Source: Elmis aenea
Lineage: Eukaryota; Arthropoda; Insecta; Coleoptera; Elmidae
NCBI GenBank assembly: GCA_947652605.1
Contig: OX393581.1
Coordinates: forward strand, 14,388,640 to 14,452,639
Length of the DNA: 64,000 nucleotides
Direction: 5' to 3'
Shown: in pieces, positions 11,162-23,624 of the stretch
Position numbering within the stretch: the stretch's first letter is position 1
Layout: every line of letters starts with the position of its first letter
Made by a program: the position numbers and the translations under genes
The notes under the pieces: generated by a model
What the model saw: the letters and a program-made list of their open reading frames with translations, nothing else
What the model was told of the DNA's origin: nothing
Database searches by the model: none

Positions 11162-12240
11162 GAATAGTTACTAAAACTTACTATTATTTATATCGAAACA
11201 GGATATTAAACAAAAGAATAACAAGAAAATCACCAACAATAATTGACAAAAGATATAAATCACGCAATATTAAAATTATACTTATAACAAAAAGAATAAT
11301 TTTCATTATTTTCTTATACGATTTAGTGGTTGCAGTGTTCTTTTATAAATAAATTTGGAACGAATTTAAAGAATTGCTCGTACCTCACAAGCAAGGCAAT
11401 ACTTATTAATAAAAAATAAAAATATGTATATGCTCTTTGCAGTTTATTAAAAACATTTAAAAAAAATTCATTCTAAATGAATAAGCGATTTTTTAGGTAC
11501 AACAACTAGTTTAACGCAAATTAAACTCCTGGGTATTTCTTTGCAATTTACTTTTGTATTTATGACCATGTTAACTATTATAACAACAAAGAAAAGTGAA
11601 ATATTTAGTATTTAACAAGCAATAAAATTAAGTAAATCATTTTATTGTCATGCCAATTCATTAAGAATTCAAGACAATGCCTTAAATTTCATGAGCTCAT
11701 TGCATTAGATATGTACTAACTTTCTTTTAATTTAAGGCATTGTAGAAAGTTAAACATTTCTTATAGATCAACACATTTTTAAAGGTCTGGTGCCAAAATT
11801 ATTTGCAAAATGTGCAAATTAAGCGAATTCGACCCCATTATTATGTTCACTTGAACTGGCCTGTAAAACTATGTTTAATTTTGATTTGAGTGACACTTAA
11901 ATGCTTGTATCACGAGTGTTATTGAGTGTGTGACATTTCTACTTCTTTATGTTCACTTGACACATAAAATCCTTCTGCAAAAAAAACGTTTAATGCATGA
12001 CATATGCATATATTTATTTTAAGAATTTACTGCACATACTTAAAGTGTTCTTAAAGGCAAATGAAAACATTCTCATAGCTCACTAAACAATTTAATATCA
12101 CCATATATAAATATTCGTTTAAAACTTAGGGTCATATAGAAAGATTATGCAAAAAACCAATGCTATTAAGAATAAGCTATAATTTTTTTATTTTAATATT
12201 TATATTAGCAATCAAAACACTATGTATTCTATAAGCTAAT
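11162..12240. other. non-coding AT-rich DNA
   Basis: Nothing recognised. Confidence 0.5.
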
Positions 12241-12244
12241 GCGC

Positions 12245-12562
12245 TGACTATCTAATTGTTAGATCAATATCATGATGATATATCCTCCAGTGATGAGATC
12301 TCTTCTACCATGTTACAGGTCTGCTGGCTACCGTCTTTTTAGTCTTCTTATTGCGTTGTTTTCTAGAAGAGGTTGCAGCCCCATATCTCAAAACCATACA
12401 TCCATATGGGTTTGATTATTGTTTTATATAGTAAAAGTTTGTTGTCTATTGATAAAGTTGACTTTCTTCCAATCAACCAGCACGTCTCTTTTTGACTTAA
12501 GTCCATTTGCTTTCTTTTTTGGTTATATGTTCTTTCCAATCGAATTTACTATTTAGGTGTAG
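12245..12562 (-). pseudogene. Jockey-clade LINE remnant, ORF2 C-terminal part
   Basis: Minus-strand translation gives LGLHLNSKFDWKEHITKK, then AGWLIGRKSTLSIDNKLLLY and KTIIKPIWMYGFEIWGCN, the conserved segment after the reverse transcriptase in Jockey elements. Stops interrupt it. It overlaps in protein coordinates with the neighbouring fragment at 12655-13235, so these are two insertions and not one broken copy. Confidence 0.82.
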
Positions 12563-12570
12563 TCCTAAAT

Positions 12571-12650
12571 CAGGGGTGGCCAAACTATGGCACGCGTGCC
12601 ACAGCTGGCACGTAGAAAAATTTTATTAGCACGCGGGAGAAATAGTTGCC
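12571..12650 (+). mobile_element. solo hAT left end
   Basis: Begins 'caggggtggccaaactatgg' and continues with the GC-richer 'cacgcgtgccacagctggca'. It shares its first 15 bases with the intact hAT at 40105-41383. No partner end occurs nearby. It lies exactly between two Jockey fragments, suggesting deletion or recombination. Confidence 0.65.
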
Positions 12651-12654
12651 TTTC

Positions 12655-13235
12655 TAAAATTTTTGGTAAATTGGTTTATCGTCCAACGAGAGTTTCGACT
12701 TTCTGCCGATTAGCCACAGCAGTTTTATGAATTTTAATCCTATCTGCTTCTTCTTAATAAAAATATGATGTTTCCACGTTAAGCGTCGATCCAAGTGCAT
12801 CCCCAGGTATTTAGCAGTTTCTGTTTAAGGAACGCTGGGACATGTTTCTTTTCTTAACGTGAACGACACATGCTGGAACTTAGTTTCATTAGCTCTAAGA
12901 CGCCACCTTTTTAACTAGCTTTGGATGTCATCTATTGCTCTTTGTAGCTTTTCGGACACATGCGCAAGTACTGTACTTGTCATAACAGCCGTGTCATCGG
13001 CAAACGTAGCCGTGATCGTATTTGACCTAGTTGGAATGTCTGCGGTGTAGACAAGGTATAATATCGGTCCCAGTACACTGCCCTGTGGAACCCCTGATTG
13101 TACAGGGTACAGCTGTGTTGTTCCTCTTGGCAATGAAAGACAACTTCATCCGCAGATCTGACAGCACCACATCTTCAACGTTTTTAACCATGTCTTCAGT
13201 TTTTGCCTCCACCGGTTGACCTAATTTTGGATCGT
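12655..13235 (-). pseudogene. Jockey-clade reverse transcriptase remnant
   Basis: Minus-strand translation: MKLSFIAKRNN, then after a frame change VQSGVPQGSVLGPILYLVYT, TATFADDTAVM with an intact FADD active-site box, W-rich LKRWRLRANETKFQHVSF, TAKYLGMHLDRRLTWKHH and LWLIGRKSKLSLDDK. The order is that of Jockey ORF2 (palm motifs then thumb). Frameshifts at about 13130 and 12915 break the frame, and both ends are missing. Confidence 0.88.
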
Positions 13236-15110
13236 CCTGTATAGAGTTCCGACTCCAGCGAAACTGCTTAGACCAAAGTTATACTTGGAATAAAGATGGG
13301 GCCCCATTTCCATGCACGTCGGTCATTCTTTGATGGATACCTTTTGGCCTTTTATGAGAAATGTTATTACACTTTGATGCTCGAGCTTAAATTTTACTCA
13401 TTTTTGTTTAGAAAAAAATTTAGAGAACTCTTCAGGCTCAATATCTATATTTTAATGAAACTTTTCTCTTTAGGTTCAAAATGTCACAGCTATTTAGCAA
13501 ATTGAAAATTTTCATTCTGATATTTTATTTTCATGGCTAGGTAGATTACATAAAAATACGCTCGCGTATAGATATACTTTTATGTAGACTCTATGTGTTA
13601 CAGAAATGAAACAAAATGTATGGTTACCTGTGGTAGTACCTGTATACCCTTTAAATCTACGATTTTTTTTTGTTAGCATAATCATGGCCCACTAGCTTTA
13701 AATTAAAAAGTATAAGCTTGCTTTGTTTACTAGAAACATTTTTGTAATCATTTATTAAATTTTAATTTAAAATTAAATTAATTAGCATCTAAAAAAATTC
13801 TGTTGCATACAAGTCGATATTTCTATTTAAAAAAAGGTATTTAACTACAGTTTCTTAAAAAAAACTACATACTAATAATTCTATGAATTTAAAACAGACC
13901 GGCTTCTGGTTTTTATGGAAATTATGTTAAATAAAATTTAATAAGCAATTAAAAATAATAATTATAAGGTTTCAACTTCAATTAATACAACAAAGAGGCG
14001 CATTTGTTGACTTATTAACTTGAACAAAAAACCTTACGTTATTTAATGGTAAAAACTAATATACAGTTTACGAATAAGCTGTTAATATTTATCCTGTGGC
14101 ATATCGTTATGTTTTATTTAACATTTATCATTAAAATTATGCACATTCCTGTTAAAACAACTTCACTTACAAGTTATTATTTCTCATGGTGTGCGTCAAT
14201 GGGCTGCTATTTCTAAACGCATAAAAAGAAAATGGCAACGTTTTTTTAAAACCAGTTTGTGCAATTGCCTTAACTCACTTAGAAAAATCACTATTAAAAA
14301 AAGCCGCGACACTCCTGAAAACTTGTAATTGCTGCACGCACTTAACTACTTACACAAAACACTAATAATAATCTTAAAAATAAGGAAAACGAGCTAAAAC
14401 CAGTACGTAACATGACAACGGGTGTTCAACAAAACCGACAAAAGTTATCACGGACTTTTTATGTAAACTTGACCCACATTATGCACTGCAAAAAGAGTAC
14501 AGAATGAGATATACACACCGCCTGAACGGATGTAGATAATTTTTAAAAACATTCCCGCTTGTACGCTATTTAACCCACTCAAACGATATTTATCTTCAAT
14601 AAACTCATTGAAATAAAACGACGGTTTATAAATATACTACAATACTCGTTTTACAAGTTCATCACTGTACGTCTAGTAGAAGATATAAACAACAACGAAA
14701 AAACTGTTTTTAGTACACTTTAAACAGTTATTTAGCCACATCAATTAAAAAAACTGTAGGTACGAGTTTGCTTATTTTAACCTGACCACTAATCTCAAAA
14801 ACAGTAGCAGTTCATTTTTCATGCAAGATTATCAATAAATTTACAGAAGCAAATTTTACTTATCTCAAATATGGATTCTCAAGTCGGCTAAATTCGTTAT
14901 CCCAATATGGGCTCCAATGCCCTGCATTTTATTTTATTTAAGAGACGAAGTTATGGTTTTTGTAAAAAAAAAGTTTAGAGGGTTGCAGGTTCTTTCAAAG
15001 TATATTATTAAACTTTACTTTATATACGATGGGGATTCAAATAAAAGCGCAAATGTGTTAATAAGCATCGTAGGCTAAGCAGATCGATCGGTGTGGTACG
15101 GTGATCTCTG
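13236..15110. other. non-coding AT-rich DNA
   Basis: Apart from a short MITE-like end at about 13235 ('tttggatcgtcctgtata') nothing is recognised. Confidence 0.45.
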
Positions 15111-15116
15111 TGAAGT

Positions 15117-15525
15117 ATGGCGATGCTACAACAGCTAATAGATCTAACAACGCCGCCCCGAATCAGTCCCGAAGAAGTGTTAAAGATGACCGCCCTTTTG
15201 AAAATGTGCACGAAAGAACAGCAACGTTCTTTCATCAAATTTTTGACCGCTGAAGATGTGAAACCGTTGGATATTTACCGTCAGATGACAAAGCAGTATA
15301 GCATCATGCATGCCTCAGAAGCCAGAGTGGGCTAAAAAGGTTTTAAACTGGTGTAAGTAATGTGGAGGACGCACCTCGTTCAGGCCAGACGCACAGAGTC
15401 GTTACTTCAGTGATAATTGCGGCTGCTGAGGGACTAATTATACGCATCACCGTGACAGAGTTGGCCGAAAGACTTCCTGCGTTGTCACCTGAAACCCGCA
15501 ATTCGTCGAAAACGCCGAGTTTTGT
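15117..15525 (+). pseudogene. mariner-type transposase, N-terminal remnant
   Basis: Translation begins MAMLQQLIDLTTPPRISPEE and continues with EQQRSFIKFLTAEDVKPLDIYRQMTKQY, the first helix-turn-helix of mariner/SETMAR-like transposases. After a frameshift at about 15330 follow NVEDAPRSGQTHRVVTS and RITVTELAERLPALS. The paired-like DNA-binding half is recognisable; the DDD nuclease half is absent. No terminal repeats were found, and a T-rich tract follows. Confidence 0.72.
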
Positions 15526-15799
15526 TTAATGATGGTGTTTTGCTTCAGCGTGATGCACGTCCTCACTTTCCTCGCAGGATGGTCTCAACCGTCCACGATC
15601 CTCAATTTAAATGTCTCCCCTATCGAGCTTAATCGCCTGACCTGGCACCTTCGAATTTTCACATTTTTGAAACTATCAACAAGCATTTTGGTGGCACATA
15701 CTTTCGAATTGTTTTTTTTTTGTTAATTCTTATTTTTTTAAAATTTATTTTCTTTCTCGTGTCCTTTTTCTTTGTCTGTATCGTTGACCTAATATTTCT

Positions 15800-16660
15800 G
15801 TTATTCTTTACCACCAGTCTTTTGGAGGCTGATGGTTTGTTGTTGTTTTATTTTCTTTCAACTTTTCCTGCTCCTTGTCCCATCTCCATTTTTTTCCATC
15901 AGTTGTGATCTTTTGATATCCTATTTTCGTTGTCTTTCTTTCTTTCTCTCTTCTTTCGCTATCTGTTTCACCTAGCTTTTTACGAATTTCCAATTCCTCC
16001 TTTGTCATTTCGTTGTTTATATATATTATTTCTTGGAGTTGTTTTAACTTAAACTTGTTTTTCATAACCTTTTCTTTTTCTAGTGGTTTGACTAGTTCTA
16101 ACTTACATGCTTTTGTTCTTATCTGTATGGCGTTTTTAATCTGAAACTTTTATACCTGTGCCTCTTTCAATAAGGTGATCAAATTCATGTATAAGGTCTG
16201 CTTTGTTATCAGTTTTTATCTCCAATCCTGTTTCCAGTCTTCTAACTCTATCTTCTACGGATTTCATCTTTTCTTTTATTAGCTTGTTTTCATTTTTCTT
16301 TCAGTTCCTTCAGTTCCTCTTGATATGACATCCGGTCATATTCTATTTCTTTTATACCTCTCATTACACTTCCTTGATCATGTTTGTAAGCGTGTCCGTG
16401 TTATCCTCTTTCCCTTTTCTCTCTTTTTGAGGTGTCCTGATAATATTTTTACTTATTTTACTCCCTTTTAATATCTTCTATGTCATGGTCTCTTTTTCTT
16501 TTCGAATCCTTCGACGTATACTCGTCGCTCTCGAGATGTTTTGTTTCTTCCATATCATTAATTGTTTCTTTAATCATGTTCGTAAGCATATCTATTTATT
16601 TCAAATCTTCTGACGTATTTATTTTTGTAGATAACAAGAGGACATCGGAAAAGACACGCA
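15800..16660 (-). pseudogene. LINE ORF1 (coiled-coil/basic) remnant
   Basis: The minus strand encodes EEMKSVEDRVRRLE-like coiled coil (16300-16200: EKMKSVEDRVRRLETGLE), then after breaks the open stretch 16065-15808 with YINNEMTKEELEIRKKLGE and KIGYQKITTDGKKWRWDKE. This layout (coiled coil, then a 'TKEE..I.K' helix and an IGYxK...W.W segment) recalls ORF1 proteins of insect non-LTR retrotransposons. The T-rich plus-strand frames at 15529-15908 and 16480-16701 are its antisense shadows. A 26-bp near-tandem 'actccagaaaaaa' duplication occurs at about 16720-16770. Confidence 0.6.
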
Positions 16661-17609
16661 GTAAAAAAAAAACATGCGCAAAGAAAAAAAAAAGAAAATA
16701 GGAAAACACAAAAGGAACTCAACTCCAGAAAAAAAAAACAAGAAAATACTCCAGAAAAAAGAATGTGGCCCTACACCCAAAAGGGCGAACAAAGGCTTTA
16801 GGATTAAGTAAGTAAAGTTACTTCGAAATGACGATGAAGTCAAGATTGGTTGCGCACATCCGATAGACGTTTTCACGCTTTAGTGCACCAATGAGACAAA
16901 AATGCATTGTGCTCGGGGATAATTATATTGGAAAACAAACACATGTATTTGGACGTTTCGATAATATACGCTTGAAAAAAATGTAGTTACGGTTTTTATT
17001 TCAACGTCTCGTACATGTATTTGTTTTTGAAATAGATTATTTTAAAATTAAATTTTTTTTAAAAAAGCAACCTGCAATTTAAATAAATAATTTGGAAGCT
17101 GTTAAAATTTCTAATGTCAGATATAAAATTTATTTATTTTTTGTGAGAAGCGTTGTTAATGAAATTAGTAAACATTAGATTAGCCAGTCTGTGAAAAAAT
17201 TATGGAACAATAAAAAATTGTAACAAGTCATATAGTCTAGTAAAAACTGTTAGGAATGAAAATACTGTATCTACACATAGTTAACAAATACACAATTTAA
17301 TGAAAATATAATGTGAATTTAACTAATTCAACAATAGGCACTTAGACATACTACTTCAATTGTTTTTACTTAATTAAATTTTTTATGCTTATGTTACTTA
17401 ACTGTATCTTATTTTCATATTAACAGTTTATCATAGAGTACTTGCTGTATTTCATTATTTTTTTACTGTTTATTTTTTATTTCAAAAGCTCATTTGGATA
17501 ATGCAATGTTTCCTAATTTCATAAAAACGTTTCTGGCAAATCAATTTTAAATCATGTGTCATGTGTTGAGAAATTTCAAGGTCTTTCAATTATTGATGTG
17601 TTGAAATAT
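16661..17609. other. non-coding DNA
   Basis: Nothing recognised. Confidence 0.45.
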
Positions 17610-19302
17610 ACAGGGTGTCCCCATTATCACCGCGAATATTGTAAGTGGTGATAGAGGACCTTTTTCTAAGAAAAAATTCAAGTAAATTTTTTTCCTAAAA
17701 TCAAATGCTAAGCTGATATCAACACTTACTTGATTTTTTTACACTTCTGCATTTATAAGACTCTGTAGCCGAAAATATCAATTTTATTGTAAAATACCTT
17801 TAAGCTTTTTAATAGAACATAAAATTATCTACAAAATTAGTTTTATTCATTTTTTGTCTACAGGCAATGGTTTGAGAGTTATAAAGCAGTTTGTACAAAA
17901 AAATGTAAAAAATTAACAAAATTTAATTATTTCTTAGACTTGCAACCGCTGTATCTTTAAAACGAAAAGTTGTACAAAAAAACCGACAGCCCATTACGGA
18001 TAGCAAATTTTATGGGCTACAACTTTGGTAAAGTGAAGTTTTTTGAAAATCAAACCGTTTTTCCGGAAAAGCTGAAAATATGGAATAGAGTGCAAAAACA
18101 AAATTTCCTACAAATATTGTTTTGTATTTAAAAATGCTTTTAAAGAGAATGCGATTACGTAATTGAATGATGGAGGTCATTTTGAACACTTTTTGAAGTA
18201 ATTTTGTGGTTACATGTTAATTTTATTGCGTCCAGATGGATTTGCATTGTTTTGCATTTTATCGTTTTCGAAAAACAAAAACTCCCGTTAATTATGATAT
18301 TTTGTATTTAAAAATGCCATAGCATCGGCAATATTCATAAAATTATGTATCTCATAAGTTTCAAAGCTTTTTATGAAGTTTGAGATTCTTCAGAAAACCA
18401 CCCCTTGTCATTTCTTTTAAGGAGCTAACGAACAAATTTAACAAAAAATTGTAAAATTGCATATAAATAAGTTATGTAAATTTTTAAAAACGCCGCATCT
18501 TTTTAACGAAACATCGTAGAGCAAAACGGATGCCTATTGCGGATAAGGCATTTAACGGACTACAACTTCGGTAAATATGTTGTTCAATAAAACTAAATGT
18601 ATCATAGAAATGTTTATAATAGTGAAAAAGGTGAAAAAAAAACGATAAAATGCAAAACAATGCAAATCCATCTGGACGCAATAAAATTAACATGTAACCA
18701 CAAAATTACTTCAATAAGTGTTCAAAATGACCTCCATCAGTTTCAATCACGTAATCGCACTATCTTTAAAAGCTGTTTTAAATACAAAACAATATTTGTA
18801 GGAAATTTTGTTTTTGCACTCTATTCCATATTTTCAGCTTTTCCAGAAAAACGGTTTAATTTTCAAAAAATTTCACTTGACCAAAGTTGTAGCCCATAAA
18901 ATTTGCTATCCGGAATGGGCCGTCGGTTTTTTTGTACAACCTTTCGTTTTAAAGATACAGCGGTTGCAAAGTCTAAGAAATAATTAAATTTTGTTAATTT
19001 TTTACATTTTTTTGTACAAACTGCTTTATAACTCTCAAACCATTGCCTGTAGACAAAAAATGAATAAAACTAATTTTGTAGATAATTTTATGTTCTATTA
19101 AAAAGCTTGAAGGTATTTTACAATAAAATTGATATTTTCGGCTACAGAGTCTTATAAATGCAGAAGTGTAAAAAAATCAAGTAAGTGTTGATATCAGCTT
19201 AGCATTTGATTTTAGGAAAAAAATTTACTTGAAATTTTTCCTTAAAAAAAGGTCCTCTATCACCACTTAAAATATTCGCGGTGATAACGGGGACACCCTG
19301 TA
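17610..19302. mobile_element. giant fold-back element, family C, about 1.69 kb
   Basis: Ends 'acagggtgtccccattatca' and 'tgataacggggacaccctgt' inverted. Left arm 17610-18265 and right arm 18636-19302 are near-perfect inverse complements (about 660 bp each) around a roughly 370-bp loop. Mismatches are few, for example 'tgatggaggtc' against 'gacctccatca' conserved exactly in the inner arm. The flanks read TATA on both sides, compatible with a TA target. The small frames inside (18484-18693, 18597-18899) are chance frames in the arms. Confidence 0.92.
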
Positions 19303-19381
19303 TAAGGCGATTTTTAATTTTCTTTTAAATCATCAAATTCTAATTTTTGAATTTTTTAATTTAATTTTTGTTTACTATTTG

Positions 19382-19976
19382 TACAGGGTGGTCCAAATTC
19401 GATAGCATTACATAGGTATCTCGCTTATTATTTAAAACGGTTAAATTACCAAAAATGTGCAGTTTTTTAAGACAATAGAACCCTTTTCAAAAATATTACA
19501 TCATTTCCGGTTTTTGAGTTATTTAAAGAAAAAAACCAAAAACTTTCGTAACTTGCGTATTATTGAAAAGAACTACATCAAACCTGATATATTTGATGGA
19601 ATGAGAAAAGAACAAGCAATTCAAATAGGTCATAGCCAACTAAAGCTTCCATTTATAAAAACGTAAGTTTGTGTCATAGCTTGTTAACGGCGAGCGTATA
19701 ATTATTTTTTTAGGATCATCGAATTTTACATAAAAATGTCTAAAAATAATCTTTATAAATTATTTCGATATTTAACAACAATAACAGAAATATGACCCAT
19801 TATAAATATAACAAAAAAACAGTTTTTTTCTAAAAACTCAAAAACCGGAAATGATAGAATATTTTTGGAAACAGTTTGTATAAAAAAACCGCACATTTTT
19901 GGTAATTTACCCGTTTCTCTGTCTTCAATATTTAGCGAGATACCCATGTAATCCCATCGAATTTGGACCACCCTGT
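19382..19976. mobile_element. fold-back element, family D
   Basis: Ends 'tacagggtggtccaaattcg' and 'cgaatttggaccaccctgt'. The subterminal 'taggtatctcgcttatta' is mirrored by 'tttagcgagatacccatgta'. The inner 'atttccggtttttgagtt' is mirrored by 'aactcaaaaaccggaaat' with a T-rich loop. No coding capacity. Confidence 0.88.
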
Positions 19977-20017
19977 CACCATGTTTAACATTACCAGTTT
20001 ATCGAACATAATGTAGG

Positions 20018-20116
20018 GTTTGAATAGAATGACGGGATAGTGGTCCTTAAGTTTATAAAGAAAACTCTTTACATCAGCTAAATATTTCGGATCTTTATTT
20101 GATCCTTCATCGGTAG
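20018..20116 (-). other. exon-like open segment in left arm of the inverted duplication
   Basis: On the minus strand a good 3' splice site (T-rich run then 'gtttatag' ending at 20117) precedes an open segment that reads ATDEGSNKDPKYLADVKSFL then YKLKDHYPVILFK. The frame stays open past the arm boundary to 19932. I do not recognise the family. It could be a captured exon, a transposon exon or chance. Confidence 0.3.
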
Positions 20117-21009
20117 CTATAAACAAAATACAAAAAGTCCTTAGAATTATAATTTAAGTCTAATAAGGTGCTACTCACCGATGAGCGAGGATGTTTGAAA
20201 GCAACAAACAGGTGAACATTAAAAAAAATTTCTCGAAGATGAAATGGTTAAAATTGATGGAAGTACTTCATTAAAATTTGCTTGAATTATTAATCGTCGA
20301 CACATGTGTTTTCTCTTGAATAAAAATAAATTAAAATTTGACAAATTGAAAATTGAAGCTATAAAGAGAAAATCAACATGTGGATTCGTTGAAAATTTGT
20401 CACTTTATCCCTGGGATAGATCACCATCCAATAAATAAAAGGTACGAAGGATGATGTTAAACATAATAAAAGTTTACGACGGCACGATCAAAACAGTTAA
20501 CACATAATTAGTTTAAATTAAAACAGATTCATTATAGCGTGGCAACCATCGCTTCTTGATGTGCAGAATCAGACTGTCAAATGGACGAACGACAAAGTGA
20601 CGTATAAATATGTGTCTAAACTCTAAACTACCTACAGCGTGAAAATCTAACATGAATAACTTAATTATCGTAGTGGTACCAATTACATTGGTAATACAGT
20701 GGTGATCTATCCCAGGGATAAAGTGACAAATTTTCAACGAATCCACATGTTGATTTTCTCTTTATAGCTTCAATTTTCAATTTGTCAAATTTTAATTTAT
20801 TTTTATTCAAGAGAAAACACATGTGTCGACGATTAATAATTCAAGCAAATTTTAATGAAGTACTTCCATCAATTTTAACCATTTCATCTTCGAGAAATTT
20901 TTTTTAATGATCACCTGTTTGTTGCTTTCAAACATCCTCGCTCATCGGTGAGTAGCACCTTATTAGACTTAAATTATAATTCTAAGGACTTTTTGTATTT
21001 TGTTTATAG

Positions 21010-21105
21010 CTACCGATGAAGGATCAAATAAAGATCCGAAATATTTAGCTGATGTAAAGAGTTTTCTTTATAAACCTAAGGACCACTATCCCGTCATTCT
21101 ATTCA
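21010..21105 (+). other. exon-like open segment in right arm of the inverted duplication
   Basis: The mirror copy of the segment at 20018-20116, again preceded by 'ttttgtttatag'. It encodes the same peptide with Leu-to-Pro at one position (YKPKDHYPVILFK) and ends at the arm boundary. Function unknown. Confidence 0.3.
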
Positions 21106-21110
21106 AACAA

Positions 21111-22380
21111 CTACATGGTCGTAATTTTTGGTTAATAATGTAGGGTATTCCAAATTTGAAATTTTATCACCTATTGATGAAACCAGAAAAACTTTTGGCT
21201 CAGTTTAAGAAGACATTAATAGTACGACGGATATGACATATGTAGACTTTTCTTTAATTCCAAGAAGCAGGTCAAAAATTAAATTAAATTTTTCTTAACA
21301 GTTCGTAACTCATTTATTTTTTGCAATAAAAAAAGTATTCCAATCTTTTTTTACACAACTTCATACTTTTTTAATTTTAAGTGGTCGTACAAAGTTAAAA
21401 TTCACCTCTCCTTTGCAAGTTCCAAAACAAATTAAGCGTTTATTAAAATTAAAAATTACACGAAGTTGATTTTTCTTGATCAAAACTTGTTTTTTTATTA
21501 AATTAAATTGAAACCAGAATAATAATTTAGCATAACTGATTAGGAAAATTGCACTACTTTCCTTATAAATATATTGTTTAACAGCGTAAAACATATACAT
21601 ATGGGAACGATTGCAAGAATTACACAAAAAAACGTTTTAATTGATAATATTTATCTGCAACACAAAATTATAAGTTTAAATACTTTGTAATCAAAATTAT
21701 TGCACAATTTTTTTAATCTACATATTTAACAAACTCATTCCAGTAATTTACTTCAACAAGTTCTGTTATAACCGTTTTAGGTAATGTATAGTATAATTAT
21801 AATAAAGCCAAGGTCGTTATCAATTGGACATCGCAAAAATGACAAATATTGCGTCTTCCATGTTATAAATTTGTAGAAACAGGTACTCCCTTACACGCAT
21901 CTTCGAAAGAAACGTAACCTTTGGTGTTGTTACTTTGTGATTGACGTCGCTCGTTAAAAAAAATAATTACAAAGAGTCTTTACTAACTAAATCGTCACTT
22001 AATTTTTAAGAAGCCCAACTCAAAGGTTTATTACATTAATTGGTGTCACGAACATTTTCATATAAAAGTTATTTTTATGATATCAGAGTTAGGTTTTTTT
22101 GAATAACAACATGATAAAAAAAAGGAATTTTATTTTTAGACTCGTATAAAAGTCTTCATTGATTTTGTTAAATAACAACACGTCTATTTATTTTCGCTGC
22201 TGATTAAGATAATGTTTGGGTTATTTCTTGTGAATGTGATAACGCAATGTGTTTACCAATATATTATCGATACAATTATTTTATGAAGTATCATTATACT
22301 AATTTTAAGTCGAGCAAAATGTTTTGGTGATTTACTTTACATTATTTTTGCAAGCCAAAAATAATGCAAATGTACTTTAT
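21111..22380. other. non-coding AT-rich DNA
   Basis: No gene or repeat recognised. An 88-codon minus-strand frame at 21361-21627 looks like chance. Confidence 0.45.
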
Positions 22381-22650
22381 ACCGGGTGATTCAGTTTGAC
22401 TGTCGCACCCCTATAACTTTTTAATTATTGAAAATAACCCCAACAAACCTTATATTTTTGGAAACGGCGAGAAATTCTCTATCAAGTGATGTGCATTTGT
22501 TATCTCTACGATGACGTATGTCAAATCCGCGTTAGGCAACTGTTTTTTTTTTTTTAATTACCTAGTACATATTTTTTTGTTGATTTCGATAGAGAATTTA
22601 ATTCTGAATCCAACTATGTATTAAAACAGGATGCATACATGAGAAATTTT
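22381..22650. repeat. partial MITE-like repeat
   Basis: Begins 'accgggtgattcagtttgac' and has the inverted blocks 'gagaaattctctatcaa' and 'ttcgatagagaattta' about 110 bp apart. The right terminus is not identifiable. Confidence 0.4.
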
Positions 22651-22814
22651 CCGAGAAAAATCAGTTCAAAGTTTATTTATCAAATTATAGCAACCAGTCT
22701 ATTTAACATAAAAAAACGACCAAATCTTAAAAATTGTACTATCACTGGTAGTATATTAAAAATTAATTTTTAATAAAAATAAAAACAAATAATACAAATA
22801 GGCATAAGAAATTA

Positions 22815-23381
22815 GACTTTTTTTATCATGGTTTGTTAATGTTCATTGAGTAGAATTATCAGCTGTTTTCGTGTTGTCACCTCTTGAACTTCAAAATGAA
22901 TAACACCTGTCAATTCTACCCAATATGAACATTAACAAACCATGGTAATTGGAAACCACCAAAATGAATGGTTTTATTTTGAAATAATTAATAGTTTATG
23001 TTCACTCATTTAATTTTTTACCCAAAAACTGTAGGTTTGCAGGAAAAGTTAAAGATTTTTTTTTCTAAATAAAGCAAGCTTTTAAAGAAACATTTATTAA
23101 ATTGCAAAATTTGAAGCCTCCAAAAAGTTCTGATAAAACAACCAACAGGGGTTGCACTTTTTAGTCCCTTGTGAAGGTGGGACATAACTGAAAATTCAAT
23201 AAGTATAAAAGATCTACCAAATGTCAGTCTCCTACACATCTCCAAATTTGAGAAATAAAATAAAAACTTAATTTGACCGCTTCTCTTTAGGGGTTGTAAC
23301 TCCGAAATGAGACTTCTAAAAGAAAAAAAATACATAAAAGCCCCCGATATTTTCGCAATATTTAAGAAACACCCTGCATAT
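22815..23381. mobile_element. fold-back element, family A, copy 3 (left arm lost)
   Basis: Contains the family A centre (near-inverse 'ctgttttcgtgttgtc' block and 'atggtttgttaatgttcat') and the complete right arm ending 'aagaaacaccctgcata'. The left arm before 22815 is missing. The 129-codon minus-strand frame at 23018-23407 falls within it and is not a gene. Confidence 0.8.
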
Positions 23382-23624
23382 CTCTTCCATAGTGTCGTAA
23401 CTTCCATTTATCAAACACTTTTCTTCTGCTCCTGCACAAAAACTTGATAATTAGTATTTCTCAATTATCACGATTTAGAGCGAAGTTAAGAAGACAAGAA
23501 GAAAAAATACTGTAAAAATCACCCTGTTTAAACATTTTTCACAACAGTAAATTATTGATAATAAATAATGAACTTTAGAAAGAGTAAAGAAGTACAAATA
23601 CCTATGATTAATGGGCAAATCTGA

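Larger units (their letters stand above)
20018..21110. repeat. near-perfect 1.1-kb inverted duplication
   Basis: Left arm about 20018-20430 and right arm about 20697-21110 are inverse complements with only occasional differences (for example 'ccttaagttta' against 'ccttaggttta', and 'ggtgaacatt' against 'ggtgatcatt'). The loop is about 270 bp of single-copy sequence. The outer boundaries are not TACAGGG-type or other transposon ends. The left boundary lies 40 bp from family D. Each arm contains one exon-like segment, on the minus strand in the left arm and the plus strand in the right. Confidence 0.9.

Noticed and set aside
12571..13235. Reading the Jockey pieces and hAT end as one gene or one element
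   Set aside because: The two Jockey fragments cover overlapping protein regions, so they cannot be parts of one copy.
15529..15908. Hydrophobic plus-strand open frames resembling membrane proteins
   Set aside because: They are T-rich antisense readings of the A-rich LINE ORF1 remnant on the minus strand.
18484..18899. Open frames inside family C
   Set aside because: The same segments occur inverted in the opposite arm, so these are chance frames in a fold-back element.
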